NCBI RefSeq assembly: GCF_002797975.1
Contig: NZ_PGET01000001.1
Location: forward strand, 4,886,001 to 4,950,000
Length of the DNA: 64,000 bases
Reading direction: 5' to 3'
From: [Clostridium] celerecrescens 18A
Lineage (GTDB): Bacteria > Bacillota > Clostridia > Lachnospirales > Lachnospiraceae
Shown in pieces: positions 8,436 to 16,856 of this stretch. Below the pieces are notes generated by a model. That model searched no databases and was not told the DNA's origin. It saw only the letters and a program-made list of their open reading frames with translations. The position numbers and the translations under genes were made by a program. How positions within the stretch are numbered: position 1 is the first letter of the stretch; the number at the start of each line of letters is the position of its first letter.

Positions 8436-9188
8436 TTAAATACTCCTGTGAACATAATTGTTTAACTGCTCTTTAAAGGCAATTACCCGTTTTTGCGATA
8501 AAGGCAGCCTTTCGCCAGTATTTAAAAAGACAATATCTCCTTTTACTTTTGCCACATGTTCAAAATTTACAATCACCCCGCGGTAGCAGGTTCCGAATCC
8601 ATATATTTCCATTCTCTGCTCCACATCTGTCATTGTCCCAATATACTCATACGTTTTTTTAATTGTTTTTACTCTGATTTTACGTGCAGTTTTTACATAT
8701 TCAAAATAAAGAATTTTTGAAACTGATACTTTTATAGCTGGATATTCTTTTCCCCCGTTTTCGCTTATTTCTGTTACATTTGACAATACGATCTCAATAT
8801 CATTTCCCCGGTCCAATCCTATGACCTGTACCAGTTCACTGATATGACCTAATAATTGTTCCCTATCAACAGGTTTTGGCAAATAGGCAAATGCATGTGC
8901 ATGATTAATCGCATCGCTGCAGTATCCATTAAACCCTGTAATATAAATGATCCTGACCTTTTTGTTTCTCTGGTATAATTTCATTCCCGCTTCAATTCCA
9001 TTCATTCCTCCCATAGAAATATCCAGAAAGACGAAATCAAAGCTTACAGAGGAGGCTGTCAGATCCTCACCAGAATGAAACGTCTGAATGCTGTAAAGAA
9101 TTCCATGATCTTTCATAAATTCTTCTACAATCTGTTTAATTACCGCAGCTTCATTCTGTTCATCATCGCAAATTGCTACTTTAAACAT
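8436..9188 (-). CDS. agrA: AgrA-like response regulator (receiver plus LytTR DNA-binding domain)
   Basis: 250 residues. The receiver has an acidic pocket (CDDE, residues 7-10), phospho-acceptor Asp56 in FVFLDISMGG, and YITGF and LPKPV at the switch Thr and Lys positions. From about residue 130 the LytTR domain follows (ILYFEYVKTARKIRVKT, then FGTCYRGVIVNFEHV). LytTR proteins bind direct repeats such as those at 6437-6463. It is the first gene of the agrAC transcript and partners the kinase 2 bases downstream. The start has a clear GGAGG site at 9194-9198 on the minus strand. Confidence 0.93.
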   Translation of the reverse strand: MFKVAICDDEQNEAAVIKQIVEEFMKDHGILYSIQTFHSGEDLTASSVSFDFVFLDISMGGMNGIEAGMKLYQRNKKVRIIYITGFNGYCSDAINHAHAFAYLPKPVDREQLLGHISELVQVIGLDRGNDIEIVLSNVTEISENGGKEYPAIKVSVSKILYFEYVKTARKIRVKTIKKTYEYIGTMTDVEQRMEIYGFGTCYRGVIVNFEHVAKVKGDIVFLNTGERLPLSQKRVIAFKEQLNNYVHRSI

Positions 9189-9239
9189 AACCCCATCCTC
9201 CTATAGCTTTATTCTTTTGTATCTAGCAAGTATATCGGT

Positions 9240-9268
9240 ATTCTACCTCCAATAAGTTAGATTGGCAA
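9240..9268 (-). promoter_or_regulatory. Candidate promoter of agrAC
   Basis: On the minus strand TTGCCA (9268-9263), a 17-base spacer and TAGAAT (9245-9240) lie 52 bases before the agrA start. It diverges from the glf promoter at 9329-9357, so the two clusters share this 205-base intergenic region. Confidence 0.6.
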
Positions 9269-9328
9269 ATAAATCACTTATATAATTCACTTTTCTATTT
9301 ATCCTCTTGAAGGAAATAAGCACATACA

Positions 9329-9357
9329 TTTACTTTTCTAAGTGGTTTTAGTATAAT
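9329..9357 (+). promoter_or_regulatory. Promoter of the glf gene
   Basis: TTTACT (9329-9334), 17 bases, TATAAT (9352-9357), located 36 bases before the glf start. The same TTTAC-N17-TA-AAT layout recurs before the genes at 10604, 18463 and 20026. Confidence 0.75.
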
Positions 9358-9393
9358 GTAGACAGTTTATAACCGAGACAGGAGAAGGAAACC

Positions 9394-10494
9394 ATGAAAA
9401 AATATGATTATGTGCTGGTAGGCGGCGGGCTTTATTCCGGCGTTTTCGCATATCTGGCAAAGCAAAAAGGGAAAAAGTGCCTTGTGGTTGAGAAGAGGGA
9501 CCACATGGGAGGCAACATTTACTGCGAGGAAACAGAAGGAATTCACGTACACCGTTACGGAGCCCATATTTTCCATACCAGCAACAAGAAGATCTGGCAG
9601 TTTGTCAATGACCTGGCAGAGTTTAACCGCTATACCAACAGCCCGGTAGCAAATTTCAAGGGTGAAATGTACAATATGCCCTTTAATATGAACACCTTCA
9701 GCAAGATGTGGGGAATATCAACTCCTGCGGAGGCAAAGGCAAAGATCGAAGAGCAGAAGGCTTCTATAACCGGAGAACCCCGGAACTTAGAGGAGCAGGC
9801 GATCAGCCTTGTGGGCAGGGATATTTATGAAAAGCTGGTGAAAGGCTATACGGAGAAACAGTGGGGCAGAGACTGCAAGGATCTTCCTTCTTTTATCATC
9901 AAACGCCTGCCCGTTCGCTTTACCTATGACAACAACTACTTCAATGACTTATACCAGGGAATTCCCATAGGCGGATATAATGTGATGATTGAAAAGCTGT
10001 TTGAAGGCTGCGACGTGGAAATGAATGTAGATTATCTGGAAAATAAGGAATATTATGATGGGCTGGGAGAACGGGTGATTTATACCGGAACCATTGATGC
10101 TTATTACGGATATCAGTTTGGAAAGCTGGAATACCGCAGCCTGCGGTTTGAAACCCAGGTCGTGGATACGGACAATTACCAGGGGGTGGCAGTCGTTAAC
10201 TACACGGACCGGGAAACTCCTTATACCAGGATCATTGAGCATAAGCATTTTGAATTCGGAACTCAGCCTAAATCTGTGATAACCCGGGAATATTCGGTAG
10301 ACTGGACCGAGGGCATGGAGCCCTATTATCCGGTAAACGATGAAAAAAATCAGGGATTATTCTTAAAATATGCAGCTTTGGCTGAAACAGAAGATCATGT
10401 GATTTTCGGCGGACGGTTAGGAGAATACAAATACTACGATATGGACAAGGTCATTGAATCAGCCATGAACCGGGCAGAAGAGGAATTGGGCTGA
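9394..10494 (+). CDS. glf: UDP-galactopyranose mutase
   Basis: 366 residues. The N-terminus carries the FAD-binding Rossmann motif (VLVGGGLYSGVFAY), followed by VVEKRDHMGGNIY and the HRYGAHIFHTSN block conserved in bacterial mutases. Later marks are YTEKQWGRD (containing the active-site region), RFTYDNNYFND, and the C-terminal FGGRLGEYKYYDMD. The flavoenzyme interconverts UDP-galactopyranose and UDP-galactofuranose, supplying galactofuranose for surface polysaccharide. It heads the first glycan cluster under its own promoter and has an AGGAGAAGGAAA ribosome site. Family and length are unambiguous. Confidence 0.96.
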   Translation: MKKYDYVLVGGGLYSGVFAYLAKQKGKKCLVVEKRDHMGGNIYCEETEGIHVHRYGAHIFHTSNKKIWQFVNDLAEFNRYTNSPVANFKGEMYNMPFNMNTFSKMWGISTPAEAKAKIEEQKASITGEPRNLEEQAISLVGRDIYEKLVKGYTEKQWGRDCKDLPSFIIKRLPVRFTYDNNYFNDLYQGIPIGGYNVMIEKLFEGCDVEMNVDYLENKEYYDGLGERVIYTGTIDAYYGYQFGKLEYRSLRFETQVVDTDNYQGVAVVNYTDRETPYTRIIEHKHFEFGTQPKSVITREYSVDWTEGMEPYYPVNDEKNQGLFLKYAALAETEDHVIFGGRLGEYKYYDMDKVIESAMNRAEEELG

Positions 10495-10515
10495 TCCTGC
10501 TTACAGGCATAGCTG

Positions 10516-10544
10516 TTTACTTTTTATGGCAGATATAGTACAAT
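10516..10544 (+). promoter_or_regulatory. Promoter before the GT8 gene
   Basis: TTTACT (10516-10521), 17 bases, TACAAT (10539-10544). The whole 35-base stretch strongly resembles the promoter at 18392-18420, including ATATAGTACAATA. A small hairpin (CAGGGC with GCCCTG) at about 10556-10579 lies in the leader. Confidence 0.75.
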
Positions 10545-10603
10545 ACTACGGAACCAGGGCTGGATTTTCCATGCCCTGAAACGTACGTAAACTGGAGGAA
10601 TCT

Positions 10604-11581
10604 ATGAACGTTGTATACGCTTCCAACGATAATTATGCCAGGCATCTGGCCGTATCCCTTTATTCCCTTTTAGATCATAACAGGGACATGGGTGACATCC
10701 ATATCTATGTTTTGTCCATGAGCCTGTCCGGAGAGACGAAAGAACGGCTTAAGACCGTGGCAGATAGGTTTGGCCGGGAACTGACGGTCGTGGAGCTGGG
10801 AGACTTAAAGGAGCGCTTTTCCTATGAAGTTGATACGGGCGGTTTTGACTTAAGCATTATGGCCCGCCTGTTTATGGGAGAGGTTCTTCCGGAGGTAACG
10901 GACCGTGTGCTGTATTTAGACTGTGATACGGTAGTGCTGTCTTCCTTAAAAAACCTATGGGAAAAGGAGCTTGGGACCTTCCTTTTAGGAGCGGTCATGG
11001 AACCTACCATATACCCTTCCATTAAAGAAGAAATCGGTCTTTTGCCCGAAGCTCCTTATTTTAATTCCGGAGTTCTCCTCATTGATATGACCCGTTGGAG
11101 AGAGGAAAACGCCCAAAAGCAGCTTCTGGACTTTTACTGTTCCATGGGCGGGAAGCTGTTTGCAGGAGATCAGGATACCATTAACGGGGCGTTAAAGGGA
11201 AGGATAAAACCCTTATCTCCCCGATATAACTTTTTTACCAATTACCGATATTACCGGTACAGCCATCTGGTAAGGCTGTCTCCTGTGTATGGAAAGCTTG
11301 GGCCAAAAAGGTTTCTAGGGGCAAAAAAACACCCTGCGATCCTCCACTTTATGGGGGATGAAAGGCCCTGGAAAGAGGGGAATTTAAACCATTACCGCAG
11401 GGCTTATGATCATTATCTATCACTTACGCCATGGGCCGGAACACCTAAGGAAAAGGGAAGCCGTCTTTATATGGCTGCTTATCACCTGATGGATTACGCC
11501 ACCTTTTTATGTCCTGCTGTGAGAGACTTTGTAAGCTCCAGGTTTGGGATGCGGGTAATCAATTCCAGAAAAGGTTCTTAA
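10604..11581 (+). CDS. Glycosyltransferase family 8 protein
   Basis: 325 residues. It opens with MNVVYASNDNYARHLAVSLYSLL, the usual GT8 N-terminus (written here only as a motif), and has the DxD metal and nucleotide-binding motif in LYLDCDTVV at about residues 104-112. FNSGVLLIDMTRWR and the DQDTINGAL segment are further GT8 hallmarks, and ILHFMGDERPW matches the late HxxGxxKPW-like motif. GT8 enzymes transfer glucose or galactose from UDP-sugars with retention. It probably adds a hexose during repeat-unit assembly on the inner membrane face. It is followed 12 bases later by a GT2 gene in the same operon. Confidence 0.9.
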   Translation: MNVVYASNDNYARHLAVSLYSLLDHNRDMGDIHIYVLSMSLSGETKERLKTVADRFGRELTVVELGDLKERFSYEVDTGGFDLSIMARLFMGEVLPEVTDRVLYLDCDTVVLSSLKNLWEKELGTFLLGAVMEPTIYPSIKEEIGLLPEAPYFNSGVLLIDMTRWREENAQKQLLDFYCSMGGKLFAGDQDTINGALKGRIKPLSPRYNFFTNYRYYRYSHLVRLSPVYGKLGPKRFLGAKKHPAILHFMGDERPWKEGNLNHYRRAYDHYLSLTPWAGTPKEKGSRLYMAAYHLMDYATFLCPAVRDFVSSRFGMRVINSRKGS

Positions 11582-11593
11582 AGAGGAGCGGAT

Positions 11594-12475
11594 ATGAACA
11601 TTAGCTGTATCATTCTTAATTATAATGATCCGGAAACCACCATAAGCCTGGTAACCACCATAGTAAATTATAAAATCCTGGATTCTATCGTGATCGTGGA
11701 CAACTGCTCCACCGATGATTCTGTATCAAGGCTTCAGGCAGTTGCGGGCGGAAAGGTCCATCTTATCTCCACGGAAAAGAACGGGGGATACGGCTACGGC
11801 AATAATCAGGGGATCCGGTATGCATATGGGACGCTTCACGCTTCCCATGTGCTCATAGCAAATCCTGATGTTAAGGTTACAGAAGGATGTATACAGGCCA
11901 TGAAGGATTCCTTTTTAAAGATAAGCCGGCTGGGAGTTGCGGCAGCAGTCACCAGGGATGGAGCGGGAGAGGTGGCGCTGTCAAGCTGGCATATTAACGG
12001 CCTGATGGGCGACCTTCTGGACACCGGCCTAATTACAAGACGTATTTTTGCCCGCTGGCTGAATGACCGGCCGGAACTTAAGGCGGATTTAGAAAAGGAG
12101 CGGTACGTTTATGTAGATGCTGTGCTCGGCTCCCTTTTTATGGCTGATATTAGTGCTCTGATGGAAAGCGGTCTTTATGATGAAGAAGTCTTTCTTTATT
12201 ATGAAGAAAAGATACTCGGATTTCAGCTAAAGAAAAAGGGATACGGGACGGTACTTCTTCTGAACCAGTCCTATGTACACCTTCATTCCGTATCTATTAA
12301 TAAAAATGTGAAATCTATTTTAAAGAAGCAGGCAATTCTTCATAAGAGCAAGCTTCACTATTATAAAAACTATCTGGGGATCAACCAGTTCCAGGAATGT
12401 CTTGTAAAGGCTTTCCTGGCATTTCTCATGGCTGAGATCTGGTTTTTGACAAAGATCGTGGGATTGTCCTGGTAG
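11594..12475 (+). CDS. Glycosyltransferase family 2 protein (rhamnosyltransferase-like)
   Basis: 293 residues. The GT-A fold begins at residue 1 (ISCIILNYNDPETTISLV) with VDNCSTDDS, followed by NGGYGYGNNQGI and ANPDV carrying the metal-binding aspartate. A late YYEEKILGFQLKKKG segment corresponds to the acceptor region of rhamnosyltransferase-like GT2 proteins, although the usual ED pair is here EE. The C-terminus ends with a hydrophobic helix (FLAFLMAEIWFL). It lies between the GT8 and another GT2 gene, so the three probably act in sequence on one repeat unit. The donor sugar is uncertain. Confidence 0.85.
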   Translation: MNISCIILNYNDPETTISLVTTIVNYKILDSIVIVDNCSTDDSVSRLQAVAGGKVHLISTEKNGGYGYGNNQGIRYAYGTLHASHVLIANPDVKVTEGCIQAMKDSFLKISRLGVAAAVTRDGAGEVALSSWHINGLMGDLLDTGLITRRIFARWLNDRPELKADLEKERYVYVDAVLGSLFMADISALMESGLYDEEVFLYYEEKILGFQLKKKGYGTVLLLNQSYVHLHSVSINKNVKSILKKQAILHKSKLHYYKNYLGINQFQECLVKAFLAFLMAEIWFLTKIVGLSW

Positions 12476-12501
12476 ATGAAACGCGGAAAGGGGGAAAAGA
12501 T

Positions 12502-13422
12502 ATGGTCTCGGTGCTGCTTGCATCCTATAACGGTGAAAAATATATACGGGAGCAGCTGGAATCTATTTTAAACCAGACGTTTTCCGGTCTATCCATCGTG
12601 ATTTCCGACGATCTTTCTACAGACGATACCCCTGCCATTATCCGGGAATATGAAGAACGATATCCGGGCCGGGTGAGATGTCTTAGGAACAGCGAAAGAT
12701 CCGGCAGTGCCCAGAATAATTTCTTCCGCCTGCTTAAGCTGGCAACTGATGAGTATATCATGTTGTGTGACCAGGATGATGTATGGTTGCCGGATAAGGT
12801 TGAGGTCACTTTAAGGGAAATGAAGAAGCTGGAAGCGGAATGGGGAGAAGAGGTACCGCTTCTGGTCCATGGCGACTTATCGGTAACCGATAAGGAGGGC
12901 AGCATTCTTCACAAATCAATGGCGGAATACCAGAAAATTGCGGTTCATGATAACCGGTTCAGCCATTATCTGGTTGAGAATAACATTACAGGGAATACAG
13001 TCATGATCAACAAGGCTTTTTTGGGATTCCTGGCTGATGTTCCCAGGGAATGCGTTATGCATGACTGGTGGCTGGGGCTTTTGGCAAGCTGTTTTGGAAG
13101 GATATCCTATATTGACCGTCCCCTGGTCCTATACCGGCAGCATGGAGAAAATCAGATGGGATCCAAAAGCGGCAGGGAGCAATATGCGGAGCGGATCCGC
13201 AATCAGGATTCGGTACGGGAAAATTACAGGAAAATGTTTGTGCAGGCTCAGATGTTTTTAAAACTTTATGGAAATGAGATGTCCACAGAGCAAAGAGTGA
13301 TTCTGGAACATTTTATCGAACTGCCCGAAAAAAACAGGGCGGAAAAGATTTATACGATTTGGAAATACAAATTAATGAAAAGCACCCATATACGGACGCT
13401 GGGCCAGATGTTTTCCATCTGA
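12502..13422 (+). CDS. Glycosyltransferase family 2 protein
   Basis: 306 residues, GT-A fold. Visible motifs are VSVLLASYNGEKYIREQL, ISDDLSTDDT, and CDQDDVWLPDK with the DxD-like QDD. MHDWWLGLL and LYRQHGENQMG follow, both typical of the family that includes rhamnosyl- and galactosyl-transferases of O-antigen type. It starts 26 bases after the preceding GT2 stop and has an AAGGGGGAAA ribosome site. It probably adds one sugar to the lipid-linked repeat unit. The donor cannot be decided from the sequence. Confidence 0.88.
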   Translation: MVSVLLASYNGEKYIREQLESILNQTFSGLSIVISDDLSTDDTPAIIREYEERYPGRVRCLRNSERSGSAQNNFFRLLKLATDEYIMLCDQDDVWLPDKVEVTLREMKKLEAEWGEEVPLLVHGDLSVTDKEGSILHKSMAEYQKIAVHDNRFSHYLVENNITGNTVMINKAFLGFLADVPRECVMHDWWLGLLASCFGRISYIDRPLVLYRQHGENQMGSKSGREQYAERIRNQDSVRENYRKMFVQAQMFLKLYGNEMSTEQRVILEHFIELPEKNRAEKIYTIWKYKLMKSTHIRTLGQMFSI

Positions 13423-13443
13423 CCGGAAAATGGAGGATAACGC

Positions 13444-14550
13444 ATGGACAACATAGAGGACATATTAGTGACGAGGGCTTCCATGCCTTCCTATGAAGAA
13501 TTCATAGAAGAGATCAAGCCGATCTGGGAAACTGCCTGGATGACGAATATGGGAGAATTTCATGAAAAACTGATGGAGCAGTTAAAGGAGTATTTAAAGG
13601 TACAGAAGCTGCTTTTGTTTGTCAATGGACATATGGCTCTTGAAATGGCGCTTCAGGCCATGAATCTATCCGGTGAGGTGATCACCACCCCGTTTTCTTT
13701 TGCTTCCACCTCCCATGCCATTGTAAGAAATAATTTAACTCCTGTGTTCTGCGATATCCGGGAGGAGGATTATACCATTGATCCGGATAAGATTGAAGCG
13801 CTGATTACGGAAAAGACGACCGCCATTTTACCGGTTCATGTTTATGGAAATATCTGTGATGTAGATAAAATTGAAAGAATCGCGAAAAAACATAATTTAA
13901 AGGTAATTTATGATGCCGCCCATGCCTTTGGTGTAGAAGTAAATGGGAGAGGGATCGGGACCTACGGAGACGCTTCCATGTTCAGCTTTCATGCCACAAA
14001 GGTGTTTAATACCATTGAAGGCGGTGCTGTGACCTTTCAGGATCCGTCCTTAGAGATTTTGTTCAATTATTTAAAAAATTTCGGCATTACCGGCAAGGAG
14101 ACCGTAGAGTACATCGGCGGCAATGCAAAAATGAATGAGTTTCAGGCGGCTATGGGTATCTGTAACCTTCGCCATGTGAATGCTAACATTGAAAAGCGCA
14201 GGCTTGTGACGGAACGGTACCGGAAACATTTGGCGGGAGTACCGGGAATCCATCTGATGAGCCCCAAAGAAGGGATCCGCCAGAATTATGCTTATTTTCC
14301 CGTAGCCTTTGACGGCTTCTCTTTAACACGAAATGAGGTATATGAGCTGCTGGCTGATCACCATATCTTTGCGAGAAAATATTTTTATCCTCTGATCACT
14401 GACTTTGAATGCTATCGGGAGCGGTTTTCAAATGTACATCTTCCTGTGGCAAAAAAAGCGGCAGACAGCGTACTGACCCTGCCTTTATATGCTGAACTTT
14501 CCCTGGATCAGGTCGACCGCATCTGCGCCATTATATTAGGTGCCAGATAG
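13444..14550 (+). CDS. DegT/DnrJ/EryC1-family nucleotide-sugar aminotransferase
   Basis: 368 residues, the standard length for PLP-dependent sugar aminotransferases. VNGHMALEMALQAM is the PLP-phosphate region, ITTPFSFASTSHAI is a strongly conserved block, and IYDAAHAFG carries the PLP-ring aspartate. FSFHATKVFNTIEGGA contains the Schiff-base lysine at about residue 185. These enzymes convert 3-keto or 4-keto nucleotide sugars into amino sugars. It would add an amino-deoxysugar to the polysaccharide. No partner dehydratase is in the window, so its substrate must be made elsewhere. It begins 22 bases after the GT2 gene. Confidence 0.92.
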   Translation: MDNIEDILVTRASMPSYEEFIEEIKPIWETAWMTNMGEFHEKLMEQLKEYLKVQKLLLFVNGHMALEMALQAMNLSGEVITTPFSFASTSHAIVRNNLTPVFCDIREEDYTIDPDKIEALITEKTTAILPVHVYGNICDVDKIERIAKKHNLKVIYDAAHAFGVEVNGRGIGTYGDASMFSFHATKVFNTIEGGAVTFQDPSLEILFNYLKNFGITGKETVEYIGGNAKMNEFQAAMGICNLRHVNANIEKRRLVTERYRKHLAGVPGIHLMSPKEGIRQNYAYFPVAFDGFSLTRNEVYELLADHHIFARKYFYPLITDFECYRERFSNVHLPVAKKAADSVLTLPLYAELSLDQVDRICAIILGAR

Positions 14551-14567
14551 GAAGAAAGGAAGGCGGT

Positions 14568-14617
14568 ACCCTTACAGGGATACCTATATGCCCTGGGAAA
14601 CAGAGCGGAAAAGAGGA
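14568..14617 (+). repeat. Short hairpin repeat, family B member in the leader of the ATP-grasp gene
   Basis: This spacer contains ACCCTTACA, then AGGG...CCCT flanking ATACCTATATG, then GGAAACAGAGCGG and AAAAGAGG. Related strings occur at 19979-20024, 21264-21316 and 49247-49320. The short stem differs between copies (AGGG/CCCT here, TGGG/CCCA, CGGG/CCCG). Confidence 0.45.
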
Positions 14618-14621
14618 AATT

Positions 14622-15599
14622 ATGAATACAGCACTGGTGACAGCGATTGGGTCATTTTCGGCGGATATAGTTATAAAAAACTTAATAAAAAGCGGTTTCC
14701 GGGTAGTTGGCTGTGATATTTATCCGGCAGAATGGATTGCAGATTCCGGGAATGTGGCATCCTTTTACCAGGTTCCCCTTGCAACAGACGAGAAACGGTA
14801 TGTGAACTCCATCCTGAAGATATGCAAGGAGGAACAGGCAAAATTGTTGATCGTACTTACGGATGTGGAGGTTGACGTGTGGAACCGCTACAGGGACGAA
14901 CTGGCTCTTGCTTCGGTGAAGTTATGTCTGTCATCGGAGGAAACCCTTCTCCTGTGCAGGGATAAAAGGAAGCTGCACCGTTTTCTTATGGAAAAGGGCA
15001 TAGGTAACCCTATTCCCACTCTGGAGCTTTTAGAGGCCGACCCGCAGCACCTTTCCTATCCAGCGGTCATCAAACCCTTTAACGGGAGAAGCAGTCAGGG
15101 GCTCCGCTATATCCATTCCCTTGACGAGATGAATGGCTTTCTGGAATGCGGAGACACTGAGGGGCTGATCGTACAGCCCTATTATCAGGGAAGCATCATT
15201 ACCGTGGACGTGGTAAGGCAGGCAGAAACAGGAAAGAGCGTTGCCGTGTGCCGGAAGGAGCTTTTGCGGACCCCAAATGGAGCAGGAACCTCGGTTCTGG
15301 TGTTTTTGGACCCGGTTCTGGAAGCCACATGCAGGGATATAGCCAATGCCCTAGATATCAATGGCTGCGTGAACTTTGAGTTCATTCAGACAGAGGATGG
15401 ATCTTATCATATGCTGGAGTGCAATCCCCGTTTTTCCGGCGGCGTAGAGTTTTCCTGTCTGGCAGGATACGATTGTGTTACCAACCATTTAAGATGCTTT
15501 ACCGGGGAGGCCATAGAACCCTTAAAAGAAATTACAGGCATGTATATTGCAAGAAAATATGAGGAATATATTATGGGAAGCAAAAAGCAACTCCCATAA
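14622..15599 (+). CDS. ATP-grasp domain protein (carbamoyl-phosphate-synthase/carboxylate-amine ligase-like)
   Basis: 325 residues. There is an N-terminal pre-ATP-grasp Rossmann-like domain (TALVTAIGSFSADIVIKNL) and then the ATP-grasp fold with YPAVIKPFNGRSSQG, IVQPYYQG and the metal-binding FEFIQTEDGSYHMLECNPR. Family members ligate a carboxylate to an amine via an acyl phosphate. After the aminotransferase gene, amidation of the new amino group is an attractive inference but unproven. The last eight codons lie inside a 94-base tandem duplication, so the 3' end and stop are repeated downstream. A 71-base spacer containing a short hairpin repeat separates it from the aminotransferase. Confidence 0.85.
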   Translation: MNTALVTAIGSFSADIVIKNLIKSGFRVVGCDIYPAEWIADSGNVASFYQVPLATDEKRYVNSILKICKEEQAKLLIVLTDVEVDVWNRYRDELALASVKLCLSSEETLLLCRDKRKLHRFLMEKGIGNPIPTLELLEADPQHLSYPAVIKPFNGRSSQGLRYIHSLDEMNGFLECGDTEGLIVQPYYQGSIITVDVVRQAETGKSVAVCRKELLRTPNGAGTSVLVFLDPVLEATCRDIANALDINGCVNFEFIQTEDGSYHMLECNPRFSGGVEFSCLAGYDCVTNHLRCFTGEAIEPLKEITGMYIARKYEEYIMGSKKQLP

Positions 15600-15752
15600 T
15601 CGGATGGACGGGCTAAAAAGCAGCCCTTTTATCTAAACTTGCGCAGCAAGTTCAGATAACTATATTATGGGAAGCAAAAAGCAACTCCCATAATCGGATG
15701 GACGGGCTAAAAAGCAGCCCTTTTATCTGAACTTGCGCATAAGTTCAGATAA
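15567..15752 (+). repeat. 94-base tandem duplication carrying three hairpins per copy
   Basis: Copy 1 (15567-15660) and copy 2 (15661-15752) are nearly identical; I see one substitution and a small indel in the last hairpin. Each copy holds TTATGGGA/TCCCATAA, GGGCT/AGCCC followed by TTTT, and TCTGAACTT/AAGTTCAGA. The first hairpin of copy 1 contains the 3' end and stop of the ATP-grasp gene. The GGGCT hairpin plus TTTT looks like a weak terminator, so the duplication doubles the termination signal before the next GT gene. Confidence 0.9.
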
Positions 15753-15792
15753 GTTATATTACAAAAGCAGATGCAGGAAAGGGCGGATAGGA

Positions 15793-16779
15793 ATGAACGG
15801 CAGTTCCGAATCAAACATAATGGCCAGCATTAATTGTGTGACCTTTAACCATGGGGCTTATATCAGGCAGGCCTTGGACAGCTTTCTCATGCAGAAGACG
15901 GATTTTGAATTTGAGATTCTGGTCCATGATGATGCTTCTACCGATGGAACAGGGGATATCTTAAGAGAATATGCTGAAAAATACCCGGATAAGGTGAAAC
16001 CCCTCATACAGACAGAGAACCAGTATTCTCAGGGAATCGACAATATCAGCGGAGCGTTTAATTTCCCCCGGGTCAAAGGTAAATACATTTTCATGTGTGA
16101 CGGAGATGATTATTGGACGACACCGGATAAGATGCAAAAGCAGGTGGATTACATGGAGGCCCATCCGGACTGCACCCTTTGTATACACAGTGCTAAAATC
16201 GAACTGGTGGGAAAGGCTCTGACAGAAAAACAGATGCGTCCATACAGGAGAAATCAAGTGATCACGCCGGAAGAGATCGTGGATAAGCCTTCCGGTTATG
16301 CCATGTCCTCCATGGCATTTCCATCCCGCCTTGTGAAAGAACTTCCGGATTATTACGTGGATTGCCCAGTGGGAGATACTCCACTGCAGATGATGGCGGC
16401 TGAAAAAGGGTACGGCTATTACATGGATGAACCTATGAGTGCCTACCGGGTGGGAGTAGCAGGCTCCTGGACCATGGAAGGAAAAAACGGAAATTACGCC
16501 AAAAAGCAGAAGATTTACTGGGAGCGGATGAAAAAGGTATATGAGGAATTTAACGCTGCCACAGAGGGCCGTTTAAAGGAAGCTGCAGATAGTGCGGCAA
16601 AACGGACTTATTATCATACCATGGTCAATACCAGGCAGTTTAAGGAGATCGTGAACCCGGAGTACACCAGGTATTATAAAGAATTGACGCCAAGAACCAG
16701 GTTCTTTATTCAGGCTGAGTACCGGGCTCCGGGAGCCTATGAGCTATTAAGGAAGATATTCCTGGGAAAGAAACGGTAA
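15793..16779 (+). CDS. Glycosyltransferase family 2 protein
   Basis: 328 residues from ATG 15793, preferred to an upstream TTG at 15733 because that TTG lies inside the duplicated hairpin, while AGGAAAGGGCGG precedes the ATG. GT-A motifs are MASINCVTFNHGAYI, LVHDDASTDGT, and CDGDDYWTTPDKMQKQ with the DxD. These resemble enzymes that extend O-antigen or capsule chains. CPVGDTPLQMMAAEKG and MSAYRVGVAGSWT correspond to the usual acceptor-side motifs. A strong bidirectional terminator follows, separating it from the convergent L,D-transpeptidase gene. Confidence 0.88.
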   Translation: MNGSSESNIMASINCVTFNHGAYIRQALDSFLMQKTDFEFEILVHDDASTDGTGDILREYAEKYPDKVKPLIQTENQYSQGIDNISGAFNFPRVKGKYIFMCDGDDYWTTPDKMQKQVDYMEAHPDCTLCIHSAKIELVGKALTEKQMRPYRRNQVITPEEIVDKPSGYAMSSMAFPSRLVKELPDYYVDCPVGDTPLQMMAAEKGYGYYMDEPMSAYRVGVAGSWTMEGKNGNYAKKQKIYWERMKKVYEEFNAATEGRLKEAADSAAKRTYYHTMVNTRQFKEIVNPEYTRYYKELTPRTRFFIQAEYRAPGAYELLRKIFLGKKR

Positions 16780-16791
16780 GGCAGCAAAAAT

Positions 16792-16832
16792 ATGGGCAGG
16801 ATCCGGTATAATCCGTATCCTGCCCATGCATT
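16792..16832. terminator. Bidirectional terminator between convergent GT2 and L,D-transpeptidase genes
   Basis: An 11-bp perfect stem (ATGGGCAGGAT with ATCCTGCCCAT), extended internally by CGG/CCG. It is T-rich downstream on the plus strand (TTTTATTATA) and A-rich upstream, giving a T run on the minus strand. Confidence 0.8.
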
Positions 16833-16856
16833 TTATTATAAATTTATCTACCCAGG

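Noticed and set aside
15733..15792. TTG start giving a 20-residue longer GT2 protein.
   Set aside because: The TTG is inside the duplicated hairpin and has no ribosome site; ATG 15793 has one and starts directly before the GT-A domain.
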